Assembly (NCBI GenBank): GCA_009746045.1 | Contig: RPFO01000086.1 | Span: 592,732-656,731 of the forward strand | DNA from: Mesostigma viride | Lineage: Eukaryota > Streptophyta > Mesostigmatophyceae > Mesostigmatales > Mesostigmataceae | Direction of reading: 5' to 3' | Length of the DNA: 64,000 nt | In this document: positions 41,801-51,648 of the stretch, piece after piece | How the letters are laid out: each line of letters starts with the position of its first letter | Position numbering within the stretch: the first letter of the stretch is position 1 | The notes under the pieces: generated by a model | Told to the model about the DNA's origin: nothing | The model's input: the letters and a program-made list of their open reading frames with translations, nothing else | The model's database searches: none | Program-made: the position numbers and the translations under genes

Positions 41801-43400
41801 CCCACACGTTTGCACAAGAGGAAGTGGCGGCAACTACCAAAAAGTTTCCGTTACGAATTTTCAGTCCCACACTTAGCGCAAATTTTAGTAGGGCTGCACG
41901 CAAGCTACCTTTCAAAATTTTGCGGTAGTATGGAGCGCATTTCATTCGTCTGGAGGAACGCTGCCCGCCAACTACCCCCGTTCAGAAAGTTCCGCCGAAA
42001 TTTACTTGAGATTTGGAAATCTGAACGTCCGCGCAAATTTTAGTAGGGCTGCACGCAAGCCACCTTTCAAAATTTTGCGCAAGTATGGAACGCAATTCAT
42101 TCGTCCGGAGGAATGCTGCTCGTCAACTGCCCCCGTTCAGAAAGTTGCGCCGAACTTTACTTGAGATTTGGAAATCTGAACGTGCGGTTGGAGTTTCGCG
42201 GGGAAACCCAAGTTCCCCAGTAATTCACCAATGACGCGCTTCGATCACTTGCCCGCTAAAACCTAAGCAGCCGCTCCGGCTGGCCACTTAAACGAAACTT
42301 GATGCTGCTGGGAGGCCAGCACACATCAGCACGCCATGGTTATGGCATGGTGACGGCTATTCCTGACGAAAAATGGGATGTTGCGGATGGTTGCCGGTTC
42401 TGGGCACAGGTCAAGGCCTGCCCACCCACTTTCGTGGCGTTTGTGTCCGGCGACGGCACCCTGGACGAGTCCCGAATTCGCCACCTGGCGTCCTGCCTTC
42501 GGTGAGTGTGATTTTGAGAACCATTTTCTGCTAGGATTCAAGGGTGGCAGTCATTGATTTTTTTAATGTTATGAATGTAAGTAGTAGTGCTAACTCCAGA
42601 CCTGGCTGTATCTAATGCAACTGCCATGCTGTCCACATGGTGAGGCATTGGGATGGTGGCAATGGCGAAGATCACAGCCTCGTCCTTTTACAGAGTTGTT
42701 GGCGTCTTCAAACTCTCATTTGCCAGTGCCTAATATTTTGTGTTTATTGCATGTACATTTGCCATCAAAATTAAAACACCTATTCCAATTTCCAAATGGT
42801 CTGGACTTGCATCAATGGTCTGCAGTTGTACAAGTGCTAGTCATATGGTGCTGGAATACTGATATCCGGGTACATCGCGCGCGTGAGTAATGTTAGGCTG
42901 CATGTATCGCTCAGCATGAGCAGCTTGATGTGGTAGCTGTGATGTGTTCAAAATGTCTAGCTAGCTCATGAACCTAGCAGAACAACTCATGTACCTAGCA
43001 GCACCAGCGCTGTACCCTGGTGTTGAAAGGTACTAGCTGTAGCCGGGAGTACTTGTGAGCAGCTTCACTTAAGCTGGACATGCAAGCATTTATTTGCCAG
43101 TTGGCTGCACAGCACACATGCAGGCCGCTAGCGCTTGCTGGGCTGGTCAGTAGCAGGATGTGGCAACCAACGTTCTCCTGGGAAACTTGTTGCGCAGCTG
43201 TATCCAAATTTTGTTTTGCTCCCTGCTCATCCATGGATGCCTTTTATGCGTGGCTGCTGCACCTTCCTTGGTTGCACAGGGAGGATTTCGGGCTGGGGGG
43301 AATCCCGCTGCGAGTGATCCCCCGAAAGAACCCAGACAAGAGAGACAAGACGAACCCGTCACATCCATCAAACCGACCAGCCCGACGGCGTGGAGGGTGA
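29802..43400 (+). CDS. DER: GTPase Der/EngA, plant (plastid) type
   Basis: Double-GTPase ribosome-assembly factor, probably plastid. Fifteen exons: 29802-30557, 31358-31402, 32210-32293, 32495-32572, 33123-33302, 33840-34052, 34419-34526, 35411-35536, 36719-36796, 37352-37453, 38558-38626, 39695-39763, 40527-40583, 42410-42501 and 43280-43400; 725 residues, all GT-AG and in phase. First G domain: GRPNVGKS (232-239), HVTRD (260-264), DTAGLE (281), NKCE (345-348), SAETGE (376-381). Second G domain: GLPNSGKS (443-450), VTGPEPGLTRD, VDTAGW (489-494), NKAD (560-563), SAARGD (600-605). The C-terminal KH-like domain has VSTGRLNRWL, ARIRYLTQ, CPPTFVAFV and FGLGGIPLRVIPRKNP. The first domain (YNTPDGHVTRD) is of plant rather than bacterial type. 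The ~225-residue N-terminal extension presumably holds a transit peptide. The introns carry several tandem repeats listed separately. Confidence 0.95.
34527..34785 (+). repeat. GGGT array starting at the Der intron-7 splice donor
   Basis: About 64 units of GTGG/GGGT run without interruption. The first unit is itself the 5' splice site: exon 7 ends ...TCGCTG and the next bases are GTGGGT. A short run of GCTGCGGT units (about 34,784-34,823) follows. On the transcribed-strand copy the G tracts could fold into G-quadruplexes. Confidence 0.95.
35505..35815 (+). repeat. 92-bp tandem repeat containing Der exon-8 end and donor
   Basis: Three near-perfect copies plus a partial one, starting near 35,505, 35,601, 35,693 and 35,785. 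Each carries the last ~27 bases of exon 8 (GTGCTGCTGCTCACC to CACCAG) followed by the donor GTACTG and intron sequence. Copies drift to the right: the third has a GGTCGCCAG end and the fourth CTGCTAG with GTATGC. Confidence 0.92.
35850..36012 (+). repeat. 16-bp tandem repeat in Der intron 8
   Basis: Roughly ten units of TCTTGCTGCAGTCGTG, some shortened. The unit contains a PstI-like palindrome, CTGCAG, and also resembles a splice acceptor (CTGCAG), so it supplies many decoy acceptors inside the intron. Confidence 0.93.
36290..36470 (+). repeat. 25-bp tandem repeat in Der intron 8
   Basis: About seven units built on GCGCTTGTGGCCCAACGC plus AGTGCAA, with A/G changes between CAACACAG and CAACGCAG. 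It lies in the same intron as the 92-bp and 16-bp repeats, upstream of exon 9. Confidence 0.93.
41690..42185 (+). repeat. Two tandem repeats in Der intron 13
   Basis: Three copies of a ~64-bp unit containing GGCAACTACCAAAAAGTTTC (from 41,701, 41,764 and 41,829) are followed by two copies of a 155-bp unit starting GCGCAAATTTTAGTAGGGC (41,876 and 42,031). The intron is 1.8 kb long. The layout suggests an old insertion, but no terminal repeats or target duplication could be defined. Confidence 0.85.
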
Positions 43401-43980
43401 TCGACTGGATGGCCAGGAAAGTCTGTAGCATGCATGGCTGGCGCTGTGCATCATCTAGGATAGAGAGAGCCCACCCGCTGGGCTGCGGCCCGCTCAGCCT
43501 GGCAGGCACCTTCTCACGTGGAATGGGACAGGCACTGTTCGACGCTGAAAGGCCCGCACGTTCAAGAGCAACTTGTATAAGACATGGGGGGCTTAGGCCT
43601 CTCCGTATCTGGAAAATGATGCAGGACAAGGCCACGTGGGCTCAGGTAGTAGAGGACAGCGAACCCCCCCCTGCATGTCATGCGCATAGGCATGCCAAGT
43701 ACTTGCGTGTCATGCGCATAGGCATGCCACGGCCTTCGAAGAACAGCTAGTACAGGACATGGGGGCGCTAGGCCTCTCCGTGCTTTGGAACAAGATGCTG
43801 GACAAGGCCAAGTGGGTCCAGGTCCTAGAGGACTACGAACCCCCTCCCGTGGGCCTTCCCTTCCCGGGAAGCGCCCGCGTGTTTGCAAACGCGGGAAGCA
43901 CGCTAGACAGGACCCCTAGGGTAGAGAGCTTAGAATAATATAGTTGGCTTGATGTTGTAGATAGATTAGACCAGTAGGAT
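43401..43980 (+). other. Der 3' flank with a duplicated unrecognised coding remnant
   Basis: Two related ~100-bp segments (from about 43,560 and 43,735) repeat the same text. The second reads in one frame as LVQDMGALGLSVLWNKML, then WVQVLEDYEPPP, and ends near 43,937. The first is a diverged copy. Between them CATGCGCATAGGCATGCCA is repeated. The reading frame looks like the C-terminus of a repeated-element protein, but I do not recognise the family. Confidence 0.4.
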
Positions 43981-44470
43981 TGAATTGACTTGAATTGAAT
44001 TGAATTGAATTGAATTGAATCGAATCGAATCGAATCGAACCGAATCGAATCGAATCGAATCGAATCGAATCGAATCGAATCGAATCGAATCGAATCGAAT
44101 CGAATCGAATCGAATCGAATCGAATCGAATCGAATCGAATCGAATCGAATCGAATCGAATCGAATCGAATCGAATCGAATCGAATCGAATCGAATCGAAT
44201 CGAATCGAATCGAATCGAATCGAATCGAATCGAATCGAATCGAATCGAATCGAATCGAATCGAATCGAATCGAATCGAATCGAATCGAATCGAATCGAAT
44301 CGAATCGAATCGAATTGAATTGAATTGAATTGAATTGAATTGAATTGAATTGAATTGAATTGAATTGAATTGAATTGAATTGAGTTGAATTGAATTGAAT
44401 TGATCGAATTGAATTGAATTGAATTAAATTGAATTGAAATGAATTGAATTGAATTGAATTGAATTGAATT
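43981..44470 (+). repeat. Pentanucleotide array, CGAAT core with TGAAT flanks
   Basis: A few TTGAA units, then a core of about 60 CGAAT units (to about 44,313), then about 30 TTGAA/TGAAT units with scattered variants (GAGTTG, TTGATCG, AATTAAATTG, GAAATG). It ends directly at the start of the element at 44,471. The long Ile-Glu-Ser-Asn-Arg frame through it is an artefact of the repeat. Confidence 0.97.
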
Positions 44471-44669
44471 GCTGAGCTTCGCTCATTTTATATATGACGC
44501 GTGGACGGGCTCAAAGGGGACCGACCTGCCGTAGGTAGCGTAAGACTAGCGCTTGTCACGAGGGTACTGCACCGGCCGGCCCTTTTTGTGCCTAGGCTGA
44601 GTGTGGTTCCGGAGTGCAGGCCTAGGTAGCTTCTAACGTACGTCACTAGACCTTATTAGCTGCGCCAGC

Positions 44670-46232
44670 TAGGGTTGTACCGAATAGCGTTTTGGCTTGC
44701 CGAATCGGATACTCGGACCAGGGGGGTGCCCCGAACCCGATGCCGAGTATATTTGGAGCCTCCCGATACCGATACCGAATATGTTCGGAGCTGAAGGGCC
44801 CTTCCCGAATCGAACACCGAATAGTTCTCCGAACTATTCGGACGCCGATCGAATAATGACGACAGTAGCTACTTATTTCACTACAACGTATTAGGTAGAC
44901 AACTTGTATCAATTATATTAATGAGACTTATTCAAATTAAATTAAATTAAATTAAATTAAAATTTTAATTTAATTTTTGTATCACACACACACACAGTTG
45001 CCTTCCCTGCATAGTGCATTCAGCTTTTGGGCGTTGGCCTAACTCTGAGTCGGCGGAGGCATGACCGCGCCAGCTGGTGAGTGGAGGCTGGAGGCTGCGC
45101 CGCCCGCTAGTAGGGGTACTACTATTCGATATCAACATATATACTAAAATTTGTAAAACGCAGCCTTGGCACAATTTTAGCTAACACTCTTTCGAACGGC
45201 TTTCGGCTCCAGCCACTCAGCGGCGCGACTTAGAGTCCGCTTGACGAATCAGCTGCGCGAAATTTCGTTGCGACCAATCACGAAAAGGTCAAACCACGGC
45301 GTCCATATTATCAGGGTTTTTGTGCGTTACATCCAGATGAGCCATTTGGCAGAGGTCCGTATGCCCAGATTGCGCCAGGAGCCAAACTCTGCGATGTCCT
45401 GTGTTCGCGAGCTCCAGATATAACCGTCGCAAACTTTTGGGCTGTTGGACCAAACTTTATCCTGAGGAACCAGTTACAAACGCGCAGAAAGCTCACACGT
45501 GGATTTTCCTCTGCTCCACCGCCTGTAAGCGATTTTCCCCTGCTGTCTGCGGGGTTGGCGAGGTCACCCATCCCCGCGCGCATCGCGCTCCCGTGCAGAG
45601 GTAGCAGTCAATCTGTACTGAGCTAGTTGAACTCCGCAAGACGTAGTTCGCGAGCTCCGTCCACTGCGCGGTTGCGCAAGTTTTCCCTTTGTAGCAACAT
45701 ACATATTCTTTAAGTTCCACGTAAGTTGGTTGCGTAGACTTCACGCGCCAAGGCACACTGCATCATTGGCGTATTAACTGCAAGGTTGCGGGTTCGAATC
45801 TAGGGGTTGTGCCCAAGTTTTGGGTTTTTTTCTTCACCCTTTTGACAACCTCCATGAATCTTGTGGTGGAAAACCTAAACCTAGCGCGCGCTCCTTGGCG
45901 AGGCTAGCGCCACCTGGCCCTTGGCGGCGGTACGTGGTGTCACGCATCTCCCTAGCCGGGGCTCCCTGGCCGGGGACCGGCCACAAAAAGTACAAGCTCT
46001 AATGTCGCGGGCGAAGCCCGCAAAACTTGTTCGGAACTACGAATATATTCGTCGAATAGTAGGGTGTCCCGATTTCGATACCGAACATATTCGGAAGTAG
46101 AGCTTGCCTCCCGATACCGATACCGAATATGTTCAGACGGACAGACCGTTCGCCGTATACTGAACATATTCGGTGTTCGGTTCGGTATTCGGGGGATATT
46201 CGGTATTCGGAACACTATTCGGTACAACCCTA
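44670..46232. mobile_element. Non-autonomous hAT-like DNA transposon
   Basis: Terminal inverted repeats TAGGGTTGTACCGAATAG at the left and its near-complement at the right (CACTATTCGGTACAACCCTA). The flanks are an 8-bp target duplication GCGCCAGC (44,662-44,669 and 46,233-46,240). The empty site GCGCCAGCCGCC is present in the short element copy near 47,805. The TAGGG-type ends plus an 8-bp duplication are diagnostic of the hAT superfamily. Subterminal regions are full of ATTCGG/CCGAAT palindromic motifs. At 1,563 bp and with no transposase frame, it is a non-autonomous derivative. Its interior contains a tRNA-like B-box. Confidence 0.88.
45784..45803 (+). promoter_or_regulatory. tRNA-type B-box-like motif inside the hAT element
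   Basis: The sequence GGTTGCGGGTTCGAATCTAG carries a perfect GGTTCGAATC core of an internal pol III B-box. No matching T-stem or whole tRNA cloverleaf can be drawn, and a diverged D-arm-like AAGTTGGTTGCG lies about 60 bases upstream. It may be a captured SINE or tRNA fragment, or chance. Confidence 0.3.
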
Positions 46233-47614
46233 GCGCCAGCCGCCAGGCGTGGCGCAACTGTGATTGGCAGTCAGTACACCTTGTACCTGCGCCAGCCGGC
46301 AGGCCTGCGTGGCGCAATGTGAATGATAGTCAGTACTTAGAGTGGTGTAGGGGACGTAGGGGAGCTTTTCAGCTTCGCAACTTGATCCCAGCATTTGCTG
46401 GCAAGGTCGGCTGGCCGCTATGGCGGCTGCGCTGAATGTAAGACGATGCTATCGGCCTCTCCGGGCGTGGAGAGGCCTGGAATAAAGGTCTTTATGTTCG
46501 CCACCCACCGTTACAGGCCACGGTAATGGTTGTTGGGTGGGGGGCTCTACGTTTTGAGTAAAATGGTGTGATTTCCGGCGCTGGGCCCACTGACGATTCC
46601 CCTCTACCCCTGGGTGCGGCAAGCGGCTTCCTGACACTGGGGAAGCTGCGATTTTAGTCGGACAACGTCAGGGAAGGAGCCATACAGGCCAGGGCCAGCG
46701 GCTACGGTGGAAAGAATCACAGGTGGAGGCGAATCTGCCTTAAACGTGGAGATGGCTAGCGCGGGGTGCCAGGGTAGCCCATAACTGCCAGGAGCCTGAC
46801 AGCGGACCCGATCTTTCGGCCTGTGGCCAGACGGGAGTTTCGGGGAGGATGCGGGGCTGGAGCGAATCTTGGTGGTGGGAGGAGCGCGCTCTTCATCATT
46901 GCCCAGTTTTTCAGCAAAGAATGTTCGCCTGGCGGGGCTGAAATTCTTGCTGTTTTATCGCCTTGTTTTTATCCTGTATGATGCATTATAGGAAAAGCGA
47001 TAAAGAGTTCGGTTCAGCCAGGGGGGCATATCTATGCCATAAAAAATTTCCTACAACAACACAAGCCCTGGTCAGGGCCTTGGCTAAGCAGTTTCCAAGC
47101 CAGGCAAGGCCTTGGTAGGGTAGAGGGCCTATCGCCACAAAGGTTTCAATGCCGGGAAATCCCAGCCTCGGGGGTGGGGCTGGTGATGGGTCCTGGGCTT
47201 GTGAGAGACGGTCCGGGGGCGTAAGGCCTAATGAGCAGCCGCTGGAAACCGCCCCCCTAACGGGGGGAACGACATGGGTGCCGCCCTGCGTCCGCCGGGA
47301 AACCGTAGCGGCCACACGGGGGCGGCAGTACAGCTGTAGCAGCGTGCAGGAGGGGGGCCATGGGCGGAAAGAAAATCGGCACCAAGGTTGGCGACAGCCT
47401 TGGTGGCCAGGAAGGAGGTGTGGGGGCAACACCTTGTGTTCGAGTATGCTGGGCCCCCAGCATGGTGCTACAATAACCAACTTGATAATGATGTGCACTG
47501 AGTTTGAAGGTGTGGTATAGGCTGTCCGTATAAAGCCTAGCACACAAAAATGTAAAATAAATGTTTCTCTTGGTGGGAAGGAACTCCAATGGACCAAAAA
47601 CAAGAAATGTATTT

Positions 47615-48169
47615 GCTGAGCTTCGCTCATTTTATATATGACGCGTGGACGGGCTCAAAGGGGACCGACCTGCCGTAGGTAGCGTAAGACTAGCGCTTGT
47701 CACGAGGGTACTGCACCGGCCGGCCCTTTTTGTGCCTAGGCTGAGTGTGGTTCCGGAGTGCAGGCCTAGGTAGCTTCTAACGTACGTCACTAGACCTTAT
47801 TAGCTGCGCCAGCCGCCAGGCGTGGCGCAACTGTGATTGGCAGTCAGTACACCTTGTACCTGCGCCAGCCGGCAGGCCTGCGTGGCGCAATGTGAATGAT
47901 AGTCAGTACTTAGAGTGGTGTAGGGGACGTAGGGAGGCCTCTTTTCAGCTCCCACCCACCCACCCACGCTGCTAAGAGGGGCAACACCTTGTGTTCGAGT
48001 ATGCTGGGCCCCCAGCATGGTGCTACAATAACCAACTTGATAATGATGTGCACTGAGTTTGAAGGTGTGGTATAGGCTGTCCGTATAAAGCCTAGCACAC
48101 AAAAATGTAAAATAAATGTTTCTCTTGGTGGGAAGGAACTCCAATGGACCAAAAACAAGAAATGTATTT
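47615..48169 (+). mobile_element. Repeat element EF, internally deleted copy
   Basis: This 555-bp copy follows the long copy head to tail with no spacer. Positions 47,615-47,950 match the long copy's start across the undisturbed hAT target site, and to the eye the first ~198 bp are identical. Positions 47,978-48,169 match the long copy's 192-bp end. The ~1.05-kb middle is absent. The copy passes directly into a GAATT array, its presumed tail. Confidence 0.75.
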
Positions 48170-48659
48170 GAATTGAATTGAATTGAATTGAATTGAATTG
48201 AATTGAATTGAATTGAATTGAATTGAATTGAATTGAATTGAATTGAATTGAATTGAATTGAATTGAATTGAATTGAATTGAATTGAATTGAATTGAATTG
48301 AATTGAATTGAATTGAATTGAATTGAATTGAATTGAATTGAATTGAATTGAATTGAATTGAATTGAATTGAATTGAATTGAATTGAATTGAATTGAATTG
48401 AATTGAATTGAGTTGAATTGAATTGAATTGAATGAATTGAATTGAATTGAATTAAATTGAATTGAAATGAATTGAATTGAATTGAATTGAATTGAATTGA
48501 ATTGAATTGAATTGAATTGAATTGAATTGAATTGAATTGAATTGAATTGAATTGAATTGAATTGAATTGAATTGAATTGAATTGAATTGAATTGAATTGA
48601 ATTGAATTGAATTGAATTGAATTGAATTGAATTGAATTGAATTGAATTGAATTGAATTG
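48170..48659 (+). repeat. GAATT pentanucleotide array shared by two opposed tails
   Basis: About 98 units of GAATT with a few variants near 48,410-48,475 (GAGTTG, GAATGAATTG, AATTAAATTG, GAAATG). On its left ends a plus-strand element (EF); on its right ends a minus-strand retroelement. It therefore looks like the fused tails of two converging insertions. Confidence 0.96.
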
Positions 48660-49136
48660 TAACATAACTTCGTTGGGAGTATATGTAGCACATATCCCTG
48701 AGAAGGGGTATATGGCCTATAATACACTCTGAGGCTACTTCCTGCAAGGGTAGGGTGTAAACTACACCTGCTCTGGATGCACAAAGTGCACCTGCACACC
48801 ACTATGTATTCAGGAACCTACCGTAGTGGTCAAAATCACTTTGCGTCTAACTACTTTGCGACCCCAAAACAAGGTGAAATTTAAAGTTTGCGACCGAAAA
48901 TGAAGGCAAAGTTTTAAATTTGCGAGCCGGTCCACTTGTTTAGGGTCGGTGGCTAGCTAATGTGTCTCACTTACTCATTGGCCTGCGCTGGTTGTCCGTC
49001 TCTCATTTCAGCTAGTTGGTTCATTGATAGCACTCATGGTATATTACTTCATTAAATACCGTAAGGATTTATTATATAACTCACGCGGTCATGCATATTA
49101 GTCGGTGTGGAGTCTTGTAGCATTGGCCCTAAGGAT

Positions 49137-51099
49137 TAAATTATAACATGCCTCCGTTGGGAGATCATGTAGCACATATTCCTTGATGGGTCGTGGAGTG
49201 GAGAGAGCCGCGTAATCGTCCGACTAACCTAACGCTAATCTAGCTAGTCTAGAAAAATCCTAACTACATACCCTACTCATCAAAACGCCTCCTCCTCTTG
49301 GGGGGAGGTGGCTTGCCCACAGGGTCGGGCGTGTGAGCCTTGACAATCTTCTTCCACCGCGTCTTGTTCTGCATGGCAGTCCAAAGAAGGGAGCTGAGAG
49401 AGTGGATGCGGTATTCAAACTGGGCTGGGACCAGTATAGGTCATCCAGCAACATCTGTACGTAGTTGGTGACATGTTTCCCGATCGACCTTTTTGGCAAT
49501 GCCCTTGGGGCCAGGCCAGGTCAGAATGTGCCGCCCTGGCTGGCCAAGCCGCTGGGGGCCTGCCAGACCAAGGGCGGTGTCGACCTTGCTGGTGCGAGCA
49601 AGGTGTCCTACAAATGCTATCCTACGCTGTCTGATCTCGTCCGAAATACGAGGCATGCGGCCTGCATGATACAACGACTCTGATGATGGGCGCTTCGAAA
49701 ACCCTACGTACGTCAGGACCTGTCGGAGCATCCTGTAAACTGTGCCGTCTAGCCTACAAGTAGCTGCCAGTGTGGGTGTGAGTGTCCAGGCCTCGGCGCC
49801 ATACGTGAGCACCGTGAGGACGAGGACCTTGAAGAGCATGCGCTTGCGGTGCTCGCCCAGCCGGCCCGCTCGGAGCGCCATGCAGTAGGTGTTGAGCGAA
49901 CGAAGCCTATCCCAGGCCAGGCCGATGCGGGTGTCCACATCGTCGGCGGTGTCAGGGAGCCAACTCCCCCACAATTTGAAGCGATCGCAGAACGGGACCG
50001 TCGTCCCGTCGAGCAGGCGCGGCATTGCATTGCAGCGGCGGTATACTGGAGGCCCCAATCACCGGCATCGCCTCAGTTTTGACACTAATCTCTGGACAAC
50101 CCCACCGCCCTCGCCTCCAGGCCCAGACAGTCCAGCCACTGGCAGGTCTGAATGTGCTCGGGGCGCGCGATGAGGGTGGTGTCATCCGCATAAATCAGGT
50201 CGGCCAGGCGGTAGCCAGGCTAAAACCCGCCGTGCTCTTTCTCGTTAAGGAAGTCCAAGCCTGGCTCGAACCATGCACCGCCTGGCAGTAAAGCGCGCAC
50301 GTGCCTGGCGCATGACGTGGTCCACGACAATAATGAACAGGTATGGGAACAGGACACAACCTTGCCACACCCCGTGGTGAAGGGGGAATGGTGGGGTGGT
50401 GCCTTCCGCAGTCCGCACTACTGCCTGTGAGCCCTCATACAGTCGGCGAATGGCAGCAATAAACGCAGGTGGCACTCGATCCAGAGCTAGGATGGCCCAA
50501 AGAGCCTCCAAGATGACCGTGTCAAAGGCCTTGATATAGTCAACAAAAATGAAGACCAGCGGCAAACTGTCAGGGGGAAGGCGACGCACCTCGATCGTCC
50601 TCCATCAACCGCGGCGCGCGACAAACACAGTGTTACGACCACGACGGAAACCCATCTGAGACTCACCCAGGTGTGCCAGGGTCCAGCGCGCGGCGCGGAG
50701 CCTGTGCAGCATCATGCGCATGAAGACCTTCAGCGCGACGCTCTGGAGGCAGACACCCCTGTAGTTACCGGGGTCAGCAGCAGAGCCCTTCTTGTACAGC
50801 ATGACGCGGATGGCCGTCTGCCACTCAGCAGGCGGAGGCTCGTCAGAGAGCAGGACACGGTTGCAGAACGCCAGCAGAGGATCCCTAACCGCCGGATCAG
50901 GGGTCTTCAGCAGCTCAGCAGGAAGGTGGTTGGCACCGACCGCCGCATCGTAGTACTACCGCAGGCGAGCAAGGGCGCCGTCCAATTCCTTCAAAGACTG
51001 TGAACGGGGGTGCAGACGACGTTGATCGCCAGTGGCAAGGCAGCCCTCCTGCAAGGCGGGGACTTGGTATAGTCCGCAGCCGAGGAGGGGGGCGCTGGC
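49137..51099 (-). mobile_element. LINE copy with reverse transcriptase (5'-truncated)
   Basis: Non-LTR retrotransposon on the minus strand, flanked by a 12-bp target duplication GGCCCTAAGGAT (49,125-49,136 and 51,100-51,111). RT motifs in order: MLYKKGSAADPGNYRGVC, QMGFRRGRNT, FIFVDYIKAFDTV, HHGVWQGC, LADLIYADDTTLI (the catalytic YADD), and then a long C-terminal part with LTYGAEAWTLT and RRIAFVGHLAR, ending HTPDPVGKPPPPKRRRRF. The frame is interrupted in several places. The endonuclease region is missing because of 5' truncation. The 3' end is a short A+T tail of TTTAAT type, not poly(A). The clade was not determined. Confidence 0.9.
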
Positions 51100-51165
51100 G
51101 GCCCTAAGGATGACTGGACCTGTAGTTTACACCCCACGGCCTTGCAGGCCGGCAGTAGCCCAGAA

Positions 51166-51648
51166 TGTATTGAAAGTCTGCCATCGTGCCTCACGAGTCA
51201 CACCGTGCAATCTGCACAAGCCTTTGAAGTTTGAAAAAACCTTTCAAATGACAGGGCGCGAAAATTATGGCGCGAGTCACGCGTTCGCTAGCCAAGTTAC
51301 GATACTTGCATCATTGGCTCTAAAGGCCCGGCGCGGCGCGGGCGCGGCGCGGTAACTTTTGAACTTTGAGACCCAAAATGAAGCCAATTGATAGCAGTTT
51401 GCGATTGTTTGCGCTGTATTGAAAGTCTGCCATCGTGCCTCACGAGTCACACCGTGCAATCTGCACAAGCCTTTGAAGTTTGAAAAAACCTTTCAAATGA
51501 CAGTGCGCGAAAATTATCGCGCGACGCGTTCGCTATAGCCAAGTTACGATACTTGCATGGCTCTAAAGGCCCGGCGCGGCGCGGGCGCGGCGCGGTAACT
51601 TTTGAACTTTGAGACCCAAAATGAAGCCAATTGATAGCAGTTTGCGAG
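51166..51648 (+). repeat. 249-bp tandem duplication within the TIR element
   Basis: Two copies starting TGTATTGAAAGTCTGCC (51,166 and 51,415), nearly identical, ending with a G+C-rich GGCGCGGCGCGGGCGCGG stretch and GCAGTTTGCGA. The small differences are short indels. It lies between the LINE insertion and the right terminal repeat. Confidence 0.92.

Larger units (their letters stand above)
44471..47614 (+). mobile_element. Repeat element EF, long copy (interrupted by hAT)
   Basis: One element split in two by the hAT insertion (44,670-46,232). Its start (44,471-44,669 and 46,233-46,374) and end (47,423-47,614) recur 0.5-3 kb away in a short copy. The end contains an ATAAAGCC to AAATAAATG stretch like a 3' untranslated region. 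The middle (46,375-47,422) is G+C-rich and has no frame I can name. Without the hAT it is about 1.57 kb. A retroelement with a GAATT tail is the likely nature, because the short copy runs straight into a GAATT array. Confidence 0.6.

Noticed and set aside
46986-47630. 214-residue minus-strand frame in element EF
   Set aside because: It runs opposite to the inferred element direction, spans the element's 3' end and matches nothing I know.
47800-48747. Asn-Ser-Ile-Gln-Phe repeat protein on the minus strand
   Set aside because: It is produced by the GAATT array between two element tails.
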